A stretch of DNA of 64,000 nucleotides from Paenibacillus alginolyticus DSM 5050 = NBRC 15375 (GTDB lineage: Bacteria > Bacillota > Bacilli > Paenibacillales > NBRC-103111), in NCBI RefSeq assembly GCF_000422905.1, contig NZ_AUGY01000047.1, positions 1 to 64,000 of the forward strand. The letters are read 5' to 3'. Below are positions 42,327-50,835 of the stretch, in pieces (position 1 is the first letter of the stretch; each line of letters begins with the position of its first letter). Under the pieces are notes generated by a model. That model saw only the letters and a program-made list of their open reading frames with translations. It searched no databases and was not told the DNA's origin. Position numbers and translations under genes: made by a program.

Positions 42327-44267
42327 TCAAGCAAATTTTTTCATATATCGATATAGAATTAAACTGCGCATTAGAATCTTATAATCAGGATCCGTAGCGT
42401 CTTCCGGCCGGGCTCCACCCTCAGCCTTTAAGAGAGCTGCTTGGATGACTTTACCATCCAGAAACTTTAGAATGGTTTGGTCTGCACTAAGCTTCCTCAG
42501 CTCATCTACAAATGTATCCCAGTACGGAATCATACGATGCAGCCAGTCCGCTCCTTGAACTCCCCGATAATGTTGATTTAACCTAACTTTATCAGGCAAT
42601 AATTTCTCAGTTGACCTTCTGATAAGAGCTCGATCCATGCCATTTTGAACATATTGTTCTTCGGGCACAGATAAACAAAAACGGATGACGCGCAAATCGT
42701 TGGTTGGATCGCGCTGCCATAATGCATAACGCAGGGACAATTTCGTTGTCAGCGTATTGGTAGCATTCCAATGGAACACATCTGCAAAATGCCTTCTTCT
42801 TAGTTCATAAATATTCGATGTGGAGAACCACCCTGTATGATCGATGCCAAACTCGCTTAATCTTTTGAAAACATTCGTTCTTTGCGCAAATTCCTCATTA
42901 ATTATTCTTGGAAATGTATAGGGCTTACCCGAAGGAAACAGCCGATCAATAAATGGAAATGCGACTCTTGCCACAAGAGGGAGCCTTCGCAGTCTGGGTC
43001 CTCCCACGGTATTGCTATAGTGGTGCAATTCTTGAATGAGGTGAATCCACTTTATCTTTTTCAAAAGGAGCGCATAATGGTTCAAGGCAGATCCCCATGA
43101 TATGCTTAAGTTCCCTCTCGCACCGCTTAGCAGTACCCCGATTCCTTCCTTTTGAGCCTTCTCAAACATACCTTTGATCCAAAAGGAGTTTTCAAAGTAC
43201 TTGTATGGCATCTCCATCATTTCCAGGTAATCGTCGATTTCTGAGTAGGAGTTCGCCCCCTCAAAAGCTAAGTAATGATCTCTGATCCCACCTACATGCT
43301 GTACAGTCGATTGAATAAAAGGTCTTTCATCAGGCATTAGGTATCTAGGCGTATAATCTTCAAAATCATTTGGAGGAATATAACTGAATGTATGCAGTTG
43401 TTTCTTTCCCTCACGTAGACCCTTTGCCGCAAAGCTAACGATTGAGCCTGAATCTAATCCCCCGCTCAAGTGAGCCCCCACGCCACGGTAAGTACGCAAG
43501 CGTGCTGTTACAGCTTGTTGAAAGACTTCTTGAAACGCTTCTATATACTCTTCATTTGAGCTTAGTTTTAATTCCTTCCCAGAAGTTATGGTACAATATC
43601 TGGTAAGCGTTATTTGATCTCCAACTACGGAAATGCTATGAGATGGAGGTACTTGTTCAATATGTTTATTTGGCGTTAATGAAGCATCCACCGTATCCAC
43701 CACTGAAGTGATAGCCAAGTATTCAGCGAGCCATTGTTCATTCAACTCCCTCTTCACATAGGGTAATAGTAGCAGTGGTTCGATGATCGTGCAGAAGGCA
43801 AATCGCTCGCGATTCCGGAAAAAGTACAGTGTTCGGCTTCCAGAAAAGTCTCTTGCACCAAAAAGCCGCTGGTTTCTTTCATCCCAAATCATAAATGCGA
43901 AGTCACCCACTAAATATTTCGGCGAGTCTACTCCCCATTTCAGGTAAGCAAGCAGTATCAGCTCGCTGTCAGGCATTTCATTTCTCCGACCATACTCCAC
44001 TTGTAGTAGTTGAAATAATTCCTCACGATTATCAATGATCGCGTCTGCTGTAATGGCCAGCTTTCTTTCAGAATCATAGTACGGATTTCGTTCACCGACC
44101 GATTCGGGTGTAATCCACTGTGCATGACAGCCTAGGAAAACTTGCCCCTGCTTCCATGTCTGAACATCATCTGAAGGATACTTTGCAAATCCTTGCATCA
44201 ATCTATGGCCATGTTCAGCATTCACTGGCTCTTGATCTAGGTGAAAGATTCCGGCTATTGCACTCAT
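42327..44267 (-). CDS. Lasso cyclase (asparagine-synthetase-like), 646 aa
   Basis: N-terminal class II glutamine amidotransferase fold and C-terminal ATP-binding synthetase domain with SGGLDSGSIVSF near residue 267. The family Cys2 is replaced by Ser (MSAIAGIFH), so glutamine is not used, as in other lasso cyclases. The enzyme adenylates the acidic side chain and closes the macrolactam. It is the first gene of the lasso operon, with two SinR-type sites upstream, and a GGAGG start. Confidence 0.9.
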   Translation of the reverse strand: MSAIAGIFHLDQEPVNAEHGHRLMQGFAKYPSDDVQTWKQGQVFLGCHAQWITPESVGERNPYYDSERKLAITADAIIDNREELFQLLQVEYGRRNEMPDSELILLAYLKWGVDSPKYLVGDFAFMIWDERNQRLFGARDFSGSRTLYFFRNRERFAFCTIIEPLLLLPYVKRELNEQWLAEYLAITSVVDTVDASLTPNKHIEQVPPSHSISVVGDQITLTRYCTITSGKELKLSSNEEYIEAFQEVFQQAVTARLRTYRGVGAHLSGGLDSGSIVSFAAKGLREGKKQLHTFSYIPPNDFEDYTPRYLMPDERPFIQSTVQHVGGIRDHYLAFEGANSYSEIDDYLEMMEMPYKYFENSFWIKGMFEKAQKEGIGVLLSGARGNLSISWGSALNHYALLLKKIKWIHLIQELHHYSNTVGGPRLRRLPLVARVAFPFIDRLFPSGKPYTFPRIINEEFAQRTNVFKRLSEFGIDHTGWFSTSNIYELRRRHFADVFHWNATNTLTTKLSLRYALWQRDPTNDLRVIRFCLSVPEEQYVQNGMDRALIRRSTEKLLPDKVRLNQHYRGVQGADWLHRMIPYWDTFVDELRKLSADQTILKFLDGKVIQAALLKAEGGARPEDATDPDYKILMRSLILYRYMKKFA

Positions 44268-44317
44268 TCTTTTCCTCCACTTTGCTATCTGATAAAAGGG
44301 AATCTCGCCCTTTTGAT

Positions 44318-44421
44318 GTTCTCATTAAAGAACGTTTCTATGCATGGATTTACTTCTATTGGCTTACATGACGATGTAAGAAATTCATTTACATTCCCTA
44401 AAGTCGTTCTTTATCGAGAAC
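44318..44421. promoter_or_regulatory. Two SinR-type palindromes before the lasso operon
   Basis: GTTCTCATTAAAGAAC (44318-44333) and GTTCTTTATCGAGAAC (44406-44421) lie in the 196-bp gap upstream of the cyclase gene, 88 bp apart. They suggest that lasso peptide production is controlled with matrix genes. Confidence 0.6.
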
Positions 44422-44463
44422 AACCTCAGAATATCATCTTCTATCATCACTGTCAACAACTTC

Positions 44464-45489
44464 CTACATCTTTTTGATCTTATGCGATAACCTCATATTT
44501 CCTATGCTATACGTGAAATTAACGAGCGCTGCCCAAGTATGCGCAAGCGAATCAAAATCGAAAAATTCATAATAGACCCAATTTACATATTGTATGTATG
44601 TCTTGTAATTTCGATCTCTAATTGCATTGTATTGCCACCAAAGGTTGATTCCTTTTTTAATGGGCAGCTCTTTAATGCCTGCTAGATGTGGAAAGTGGTG
44701 GTAAACAATGGCTAGTGTCCTGACGGTCCTTCTCAAGGTTTTGTGGGTAGCAGCATCCTTCTGTAAACGGATGTAATCAATTTTATCCTGCAGGATATGG
44801 ATCATCTGGATGATATCCAAAAAATATTTAAGAGAACACAAATTATGCCTCCAACCATGCAAACAAATCATATAGAACGTGTGGTAATCCGATAATTCCT
44901 TGATATACCGGTATGATCCTATGGCTGTGGCTTGCTCCCAGAATTCATCCATATTTATATCAGATGTTTTTTCTTTCATCAAATCCCAATGTAACTCAAT
45001 TGTCAGAGGAATTGGTGATTCAGGTATTTCTTTACTGAAGCTCCAATGGAAGTGAGAAGGAATCCGTTCCTGCTCTATATACCCCAGTGATTTTACACAA
45101 TGAATAGCTCTTTCCAGATCAAAAGGTTGCACCAAAAGATCAATATCGGACGTACCTCTAGCTCCTAAGTGTCCAAAATACTTTTCAGCAAAGAAAGTGC
45201 CTTTAAGAGGGATCGTCTGAATTCCCGCTTCTTCAAGTTTTTCTAATGCTATTTTCGTTTGGCTTCGGATAAACATATTTTGATATATGGTGCCGTTATA
45301 TTTTTGTTGTAACTGTTCCTGAAAAAACGGCGGCATTTGCACCAATTGTCCCCGCTGCTTTAATAACCAATAAATCTGCGGTGATATATCAAAAAACTCA
45401 ATATCCTCGAGTGCCTTATCAAAAAACTCTATTTCCTGGGGTATGGGGACTCTTGGATCATATAACGCTTGTATCAAAGTAATGATCAA
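44464..45489 (-). CDS. Nucleotidyltransferase-family protein of the second peptide cluster, 341 aa
   Basis: Same family as 39171: IQTIPLKGTFFAEKYFGHLG then ARGTSDIDLLVQPFD with the SDIDLL metal site. The TTG at 45489 is the start, nine bases after GGGGAGAG, and overlaps the ABC gene by 32 bases. Last gene of the run that begins with wzz. Its target is unknown; presence in both peptide clusters hints at a shared chemical step. Confidence 0.78.
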   Translation of the reverse strand: MIITLIQALYDPRVPIPQEIEFFDKALEDIEFFDISPQIYWLLKQRGQLVQMPPFFQEQLQQKYNGTIYQNMFIRSQTKIALEKLEEAGIQTIPLKGTFFAEKYFGHLGARGTSDIDLLVQPFDLERAIHCVKSLGYIEQERIPSHFHWSFSKEIPESPIPLTIELHWDLMKEKTSDINMDEFWEQATAIGSYRYIKELSDYHTFYMICLHGWRHNLCSLKYFLDIIQMIHILQDKIDYIRLQKDAATHKTLRRTVRTLAIVYHHFPHLAGIKELPIKKGINLWWQYNAIRDRNYKTYIQYVNWVYYEFFDFDSLAHTWAALVNFTYSIGNMRLSHKIKKM

Positions 45490-47275
45490 CGAGCTCTCCC
45501 CTTTTCTGAATCTGATTTAAACCGCGATACAGTCCATTCTCCATCATTAAATCGTGATGACGTCCTGTTTGGACAATTTTCCCTTTGTCCATGACAATGA
45601 TGACATCAGCATTTTGAACAGTCGATAATCGATGTGCAATGACAAGCGTTGTGCGGCCAGTCATTAATCTGTGTAGAGCTTCTTTTACTTGATGTTCTGT
45701 CTCATTGTCCAAGGCGGAGGTAGCCTCATCCAGCAGGAGGATCGGGGCATTTTTTAACACAGCGCGGGCAATAGCCATACGTTGTTTTTGTCCACCGGAC
45801 AGCCTTACCCCTCTTTCCCCAATTTCTGTGTCATAGCCATGAGGAAGAGATATGATGTAAGGATGGATGTTGGCAATCGAAGCAGCCTGCATCATCTCCG
45901 CATCCGTAATACCCTTTCGAGCTAATAGGAGGTTTTCCCTTATCGTACCGCCAAATAGAAAGGTTTCTTGAGAAACATGGGCAAATAAACTCCTTAATTC
46001 GGAAGGCGAGAATGCTTCACTAGAACGATCACCAATGAAAATCTGACCTAATTGCGGTTTGTAAAATGCTAAGAGCAGATTAAATAATGTCGTTTTTCCT
46101 GCCCCGCTCAAACCGACTATGGCAACGACCTTTCCGGCCGGGATCTGCAAATTTAAATGGTCAAAAATGTTGTTATGTCCATCATAGCTAAACGTGATGT
46201 CCTGAAACTGAATAGACTTCTCCAATGGCATAGATTGGACGGCTAACGGTAAATCAGTTGATTCTGTTGGTTGCTCCAAGATTTTGAGTATTCTTTCCAT
46301 AGCTGAAGATGATCTTTGAAAGCCTGCCCATTGTCCGGCGAGCTCTGTCAATGGATAAACCAAATGGTTAACCAGGTTAACAAAAATTAGCAAGGAACCT
46401 ACTGATATTAAACCTAATGAGACGTAATACGAACCCATACAGAGACTTACAAGAAAAGTTATCGTAGAAACAGCATGCCCCCCTACATAAAACCATCCAC
46501 GCAATTTTGCATTCCTTAACTCTAGGGCATAGAGTTCTTGATTTTTACTAACATATTTCGCAAATATTGATTTTTCCATGGTAAATGATCGAATGACTTG
46601 TAAACCATGAAATGTTTCATTTAGAAGGGTACTAATATTTCCAATCAGGTTATGAACCAATCTGCCATTGTTACGGAGTAATAAACCGAAGATAATACTA
46701 AATAGCATTGCAATCGGAGCGACTAGTACGCAAATGAGCGCTAATTTCCAACTAATTTGCATCAAATAAATCAAAACAGCTAAATAAATAAAGGGGAGTC
46801 TTATAAGGTCAATTAGGCTTCTGCCAATAACACCGTTAATGTTATGAATATCATTGGAGAAGTGAGACATCAGCTCACCAGAATGGTGGTTGGACACATG
46901 CTTTCCAGATAGAAGCAATATATGTTTAAATAAGTGTACGGAAAAATCCCTCTTCACAGCATTTGTTGCAATAGTTTCAAAAACGGTATTCAGATAAGTC
47001 GAAGAGATACTAAGAATAACAAAGCTAATTCCAATTGGAATTAACCACTTCATTCGTACGAAATTACTTTGAATAGCAGCGTCCGTCAGGTTTCCGAAGA
47101 ACCAAGAATAGGCCAACGTTAGGGTGATATCAACGAATAACAAGAAAAAGAGAATGGCATACGCCTTCCAGTGCTGCAGCATATATGGACTCAGTAAGGT
47201 ATAGGTTCTCTGAATATCCTTGAAAGTTATGTATTCCCTTACGGTTAATAGGTACCTTCGTATTATTCCAGTCAT
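45458..47275 (-). CDS. ABC exporter of the second peptide cluster, 605 aa
   Basis: Six-segment membrane domain followed by an ATPase domain with VGLSGAGKTTLFNLLLA, LSGGQKQRM, ILLLDEATSAL and LVIAHRL. No N-terminal peptidase domain is present, so leader removal must be done by another protein, probably the S26-type peptidase beside it. It likely exports the Gly/Asn-rich peptide. Upstream gap 19 bases. Confidence 0.85.
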   Translation of the reverse strand: MTGIIRRYLLTVREYITFKDIQRTYTLLSPYMLQHWKAYAILFFLLFVDITLTLAYSWFFGNLTDAAIQSNFVRMKWLIPIGISFVILSISSTYLNTVFETIATNAVKRDFSVHLFKHILLLSGKHVSNHHSGELMSHFSNDIHNINGVIGRSLIDLIRLPFIYLAVLIYLMQISWKLALICVLVAPIAMLFSIIFGLLLRNNGRLVHNLIGNISTLLNETFHGLQVIRSFTMEKSIFAKYVSKNQELYALELRNAKLRGWFYVGGHAVSTITFLVSLCMGSYYVSLGLISVGSLLIFVNLVNHLVYPLTELAGQWAGFQRSSSAMERILKILEQPTESTDLPLAVQSMPLEKSIQFQDITFSYDGHNNIFDHLNLQIPAGKVVAIVGLSGAGKTTLFNLLLAFYKPQLGQIFIGDRSSEAFSPSELRSLFAHVSQETFLFGGTIRENLLLARKGITDAEMMQAASIANIHPYIISLPHGYDTEIGERGVRLSGGQKQRMAIARAVLKNAPILLLDEATSALDNETEHQVKEALHRLMTGRTTLVIAHRLSTVQNADVIIVMDKGKIVQTGRHHDLMMENGLYRGLNQIQKRGELVDHYFDTSVI

Positions 47276-47294
47276 AGGTCACTCCATAGAAAGT

Positions 47295-47750
47295 CTAGGC
47301 TTGCGTGCTTTCTCTTCGATTTAAATAACCTCTTAACAATTGCGATATCATTGGGAATGCGAGGACAATTTGGCCCCAAACATATGAGGGTAGACTCGAA
47401 ACATGGATGATCCGCCCATTCCGCCTAATCCAGGTCATCTTGCCAATTAACTGCTCCTGTGCAATAGCCTCATCATGCGCTAAGTTGGTATCTCCCTTAC
47501 AAAGGTAATGCAACTGCTCGTTCCTAGTTACCAATCGGCAGAAACGATGGGCGACTAAGTTACCATGAGGTGTATGAAATAGGATGACATCGCCTTTCTT
47601 CAGGTTTGCAGCCTGCGTGGAAACAAAACGGCAAATATCCCCCTTCTTAATAAAAGGATACATACTCGTTCCACGAGCTGGAAGCTCGATCCATCCTCTT
47701 TTATTAATTGCATGAGTCATTATCTGTACAAATTCCTTATGAAACTGCAT
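47295..47750 (-). CDS. S26-type signal-peptidase-like protein, 151 aa
   Basis: ELPARGTSMYPFIKKGDICR holds the nucleophile Ser of S24/S26 peptidases, and VILFHTPHGNLVAHRFCRL holds a His where SipW/ER-type signal peptidases have their base in place of Lys. CKGDTNLAHDE follows as in the family. A hydrophobic stretch near the C-terminus may hold it in the membrane. In this cluster it stands where the lasso operon has the B2 protease, so it may cut the leader. The start is uncertain (47750 or TTG 47771); both overlap the PqqD-like gene. Confidence 0.72.
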   Translation of the reverse strand: MQFHKEFVQIMTHAINKRGWIELPARGTSMYPFIKKGDICRFVSTQAANLKKGDVILFHTPHGNLVAHRFCRLVTRNEQLHYLCKGDTNLAHDEAIAQEQLIGKMTWIRRNGRIIHVSSLPSYVWGQIVLAFPMISQLLRGYLNRRESTQA

Positions 47751-48006
47751 GTTGAACCAAGCCGCGTCCAATCATATCGTTCAAGAACGCTTCAATATCT
47801 TCTTCTACCGTTTCGTTGACAAATTCGTACTCCTTTCGAATTGCTTCGCTAATAGAGCCAACCGTCTGAGCTGCGCCAAGCAATGACCAGCAAAATCCAC
47901 CCACTCCGTTTAACTTCGTTAAGGTATACTCATCTGTGTTCAAAATAATCCATTCCATATCTAATTGAATAGACTCATAATCATTCATCCGAAGGTACTG
48001 GGTCAT
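47737..48006 (-). CDS. PqqD-type chaperone of the second peptide cluster, 89 aa
   Basis: A RiPP recognition element starting MTQYLRMNDYESIQLDMEWI, then ILNTDEYTLTKLNGVGGFCW and a helix ending DMIGRGLV, collinear with the B1 protein at 40826. It should bind the YxxP leader of the 72-aa peptide. Its ATG overlaps the stop of the kinase gene (TAATG). Confidence 0.82.
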   Translation of the reverse strand: MTQYLRMNDYESIQLDMEWIILNTDEYTLTKLNGVGGFCWSLLGAAQTVGSISEAIRKEYEFVNETVEEDIEAFLNDMIGRGLVQHAVS

Positions 48007-48791
48007 TACGAAATCAACTCCCAAAATGTATCGTTTTTTTGAAAATGCAGCTCGCAAATCGAGACCGAATTGACCAATTGCTGCAATAATTGAAGTATGC
48101 CCCCGATTTCTTCAGGGCTGTGAGACCAATAAAACACTTTATCCATGAGATGAAGGAATCCATTCGACTTACTAAGCGGAACGATGTGATTATCGACGGC
48201 CTGATTCAATAAATATATCCCTGCTAACGGACTATTTTCTTCTGCGCCTGTTGTTCGGTCCAGCTCACTTCGAAATGGGGAGTTAAAGATGATCACCTTA
48301 TCCGACGTAATTTTGACAACAGTTGCTTCATCGGAAAGAAGGTTACGAGGCATTGATAGTTTAGCGGCGGTAGATTTACCAGCACCTGAATGGCCTGCAA
48401 ACAGATACGCTTTTCCCTTATCCATGACGCAGGAAGAATGAATTAACAGTCCCCACTTGTGATGAACCACATAGGAGCTGTACATATTCATTAGGGCATG
48501 CTTTAAAGCCAATTCATTGTTTACGGAAATAACAGCGTAACGATAATCCAATTCTGCTTCGATCAAATAATCAGCCCTGCGGAAGGAGATGCTATCGACT
48601 TCTTTGGTAATTTCGACGTCATAATCAACAAAGGAAATTCCATATCCCTCTTTGATATAAATAATGATATCAGGTTTACTTACGATCAGATCCGCAGCTG
48701 GGAAATTCTTACGCATGATGCACATTAATGCTTCTGATTGACAAATCAATTGAATGGCATGCTCACCAATTTGTGTATGAAAGAGTTCCAT
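48006..48791 (-). CDS. HPrK-related kinase of the second peptide cluster, 261 aa
   Basis: P-loop in YLFAGHSGAGKSTAAKLS, followed by NLLSDEATVVKI and SPFRSELDRTTGAEENSP, the pattern of HPrK-related proteins that travel with PqqD-like proteins (the HprK-rel families). It is shorter than the lasso kinase. It probably phosphorylates a Ser or Thr of the neighbouring peptide; candidate acceptors are few (Thr51 and Thr44 regions), and the peptide does not end in Ser, so the site differs from paeninodin. Confidence 0.78.
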   Translation of the reverse strand: MELFHTQIGEHAIQLICQSEALMCIMRKNFPAADLIVSKPDIIIYIKEGYGISFVDYDVEITKEVDSISFRRADYLIEAELDYRYAVISVNNELALKHALMNMYSSYVVHHKWGLLIHSSCVMDKGKAYLFAGHSGAGKSTAAKLSMPRNLLSDEATVVKITSDKVIIFNSPFRSELDRTTGAEENSPLAGIYLLNQAVDNHIVPLSKSNGFLHLMDKVFYWSHSPEEIGGILQLLQQLVNSVSICELHFQKNDTFWELIS

Positions 48792-48821
48792 GCTTCATCC
48801 CCTGAGGTCGAATTGAAATTC

Positions 48822-48850
48822 GAGGTCAATAGCCTATTACTATTGACCTC
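48822..48850 (-). other. Perfect hairpin after the Gly/Asn-rich peptide gene
   Basis: GAGGTCAATAG pairs with CTATTGACCTC over 11 bp with a 7-base loop, with no U tail on the minus strand. It parallels the hairpin behind the lasso precursor and would favour a stable, abundant precursor message. Confidence 0.6.
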
Positions 48851-48861
48851 CTTGGACAAAC

Positions 48862-49080
48862 TTACTTATTCTTACCGTTACCGTTGCCGCCTCCGTTACC
48901 ATTATGCGGTCCGGTGTACGGAGGGTTCGGATAATTAATGCCGCCATTCCCTGTACCCGGGTGATTTAGGTTACCTTTCCCCTTATTCCAGCTTTGAGCT
49001 GTCTCAAATCGAACGGGTTGTTGACTTAAAACCATGGGGCGCGCATACAATTTTTGTTCCCTCTTCGTATTTTCTTCCAT
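48862..49080 (-). CDS. Candidate RiPP precursor, Gly/Asn-rich, 72 aa
   Basis: AGGAGAG precedes ATG 49080. The first half is leader-like: charged start, then KLYARPMVL (a YxxP motif as read by PqqD-type proteins) and PVRFETAQSW. The second half, from about residue 33, is repetitive and rich in Gly, Asn, Pro and Tyr (NHPGTGNGG, NPPYTGPHNG, GGGNGNGKNK). No Cys is present, so thioether or disulfide classes are excluded. No signal peptide. Immediately followed by kinase, PqqD, peptidase and ABC genes and preceded by a secreted protein and an adaptor. I do not recognise the family; precursor status is inferred from context and motif. Confidence 0.7.
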   Translation of the reverse strand: MEENTKREQKLYARPMVLSQQPVRFETAQSWNKGKGNLNHPGTGNGGINYPNPPYTGPHNGNGGGNGNGKNK

Positions 49081-49092
49081 CGTTTCACTCTC

Positions 49093-50814
49093 CTATCGTT
49101 TCAAAGTTTGGATAAGTCGTCTTGCTTCCCCGAAGGGTGTATCAATAATTTCGTATATACGAAGATATACCGTTGTTTCAAACCGATCCAAGTCAAAATT
49201 AATGGTCTGTGTGCCGCTAACCAGCTTGTTCTCACCCGTAAACGAAAGAACCTTCGTTACCATAATTCTGTTTTTGGCATCAGCCAATTCGAGCCTCATC
49301 TTGGAGAAGCTTTGATCGACGACGACTTCATCCTGAAGCTTGATATTGAAATCCAAATTCAGCTTATACGAGTAGGGTAAGCTTCCCGATGCCATATTAT
49401 AGTTGGCTCCTGTCGACCAATCATTCAAAGTAACTTGAAAAGGGTAGAAGGCAAGGGACTTATCACTTGTCTCTTCCATAACCTTTGTTTTGAAGGCAGC
49501 CAGCGGAATATTGTAGGGCTCAACACTCTTCGTATCCAAAATCTGCATGGCCAACTGTTCACCTGTCTCCGTACTCGGAATGATAAATGAATAGTAAATG
49601 ACGTAGCTAATATTAGGAATAAGCGTTTCTACCAGCGTACTTTGTCTGGTGCCTAAGTATTTATTACCGCTTTTGCTCGACAGCTCCGCCTGGAAATGAG
49701 GAACCTGCAATGGACTTTCGCTATGGTTGAGCAGCTTGAACTTAGCAACTGCTGCTTTAAAGCCGCCGCCAGCGCTTTCATGCAATTGCAGATCAACCAT
49801 GGATACATCTACTTCAGGCCGAATCAACTTGTATAACGGATCAAACTTAATCGGCTTATTCCATTCATACTCTACTAAAGAATTCAAGTAGCGCAGATTA
49901 CTGGCAGCTTCCGGCAATGCAATCGTCAATCTGCCTATTAAATAATTGTTGTGCGTTTTGTCATCAACCGCAAAGTCTTCGGGTGTCAGGATGGATAAGC
50001 TTTTCAGTTCCATCCTATTCCTGACTGGTATGGCATAGTGGACATATTGCTGCTCACCTGATTCAAGTAACAGCTTATCTTGTTCGAGCCGTTTGCCGGC
50101 ATACACTTTTTTCTCAGATACCCCGTTTATTCGAAAATCGGGTATCGTTGTTTTCTTATCCCCCTTATTCGTTGCAAGCAAACCTACAATCGTCATAGGG
50201 CCATCTGGTGTATTTTGTTCATTCAGGCTAACCGGTTTGTATTCTACTGTGCTCGATAACACGGGAATCGTAAACGTATCTTCCCATTTCTTCATCATGG
50301 CGGGATCAGAAAGGACGGCCTTCTCCCCTTTCCATTCTATGGCGGATACGGGAATAGATAGGATTCTCTTTTCTTCTTTGGGATAGACGAATTCATCCAC
50401 ATCCAACCACGAGAGTTCGGTCAATGAAAAAGTGTCATAACGATCAACAACATTCATATAACTAAGCTCGGCAGTTTCTTTGGGTTGAATATTTTTGACA
50501 TTAGCTTGACTAGGACGCATGATATATTCCAAGCCTTCTTGTGTCTTGACACGAACCTCATATTCCGGGACCCCCGTCAAGCGGTCTCCATCGTTAAATA
50601 TGCGGACAACGGCGGCAATCCTAGTTCCTTCTGAGGTTGATTCATTTAAAATGCTTTTAACTTCCACCTTGATCGCATCGGTAAGTTGATAGCTAGTCGT
50701 ACTCGATGACTGCGTATATTTCTCATCTGCCAATGCATGAAAGGACGCAGATGGAATAACGAGAGAGACGGATAAGATGAGCATGACCATGGTATGTTTC
50801 CAATTTATTTTCAA
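49093..50814 (-). CDS. Secreted protein of unknown function in the export cluster, 573 aa
   Basis: A signal peptide (hydrophobic VMLILSVSLVIPSASF, cleavage after HALA) is followed by a long beta-rich protein without Cys. It seems to contain three similar beta-sandwich units, each with a phrase like AVVRIFNDGDRLTGVPEYEV, VGLLATNKGDKKTTIPDFRI and AKFKLLNHSESPLQVPHFQA. No enzyme motif is seen. TTG start after GGAGTG. Position between an HlyD-like adaptor and the peptide gene suggests an extracytoplasmic partner in export or anchoring. Confidence 0.65.
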   Translation of the reverse strand: MKINWKHTMVMLILSVSLVIPSASFHALADEKYTQSSSTTSYQLTDAIKVEVKSILNESTSEGTRIAAVVRIFNDGDRLTGVPEYEVRVKTQEGLEYIMRPSQANVKNIQPKETAELSYMNVVDRYDTFSLTELSWLDVDEFVYPKEEKRILSIPVSAIEWKGEKAVLSDPAMMKKWEDTFTIPVLSSTVEYKPVSLNEQNTPDGPMTIVGLLATNKGDKKTTIPDFRINGVSEKKVYAGKRLEQDKLLLESGEQQYVHYAIPVRNRMELKSLSILTPEDFAVDDKTHNNYLIGRLTIALPEAASNLRYLNSLVEYEWNKPIKFDPLYKLIRPEVDVSMVDLQLHESAGGGFKAAVAKFKLLNHSESPLQVPHFQAELSSKSGNKYLGTRQSTLVETLIPNISYVIYYSFIIPSTETGEQLAMQILDTKSVEPYNIPLAAFKTKVMEETSDKSLAFYPFQVTLNDWSTGANYNMASGSLPYSYKLNLDFNIKLQDEVVVDQSFSKMRLELADAKNRIMVTKVLSFTGENKLVSGTQTINFDLDRFETTVYLRIYEIIDTPFGEARRLIQTLKR

Positions 50815-50835
50815 TTCAAGTCACTCCATTTTTCA

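Noticed and set aside
44464..49080. Second lasso peptide cluster
   Set aside because: No asparagine-synthetase-like cyclase and no B2 protease are present, and the peptide has a long Gly-rich core without a suitable acid at positions 7-9 of any clear core start.
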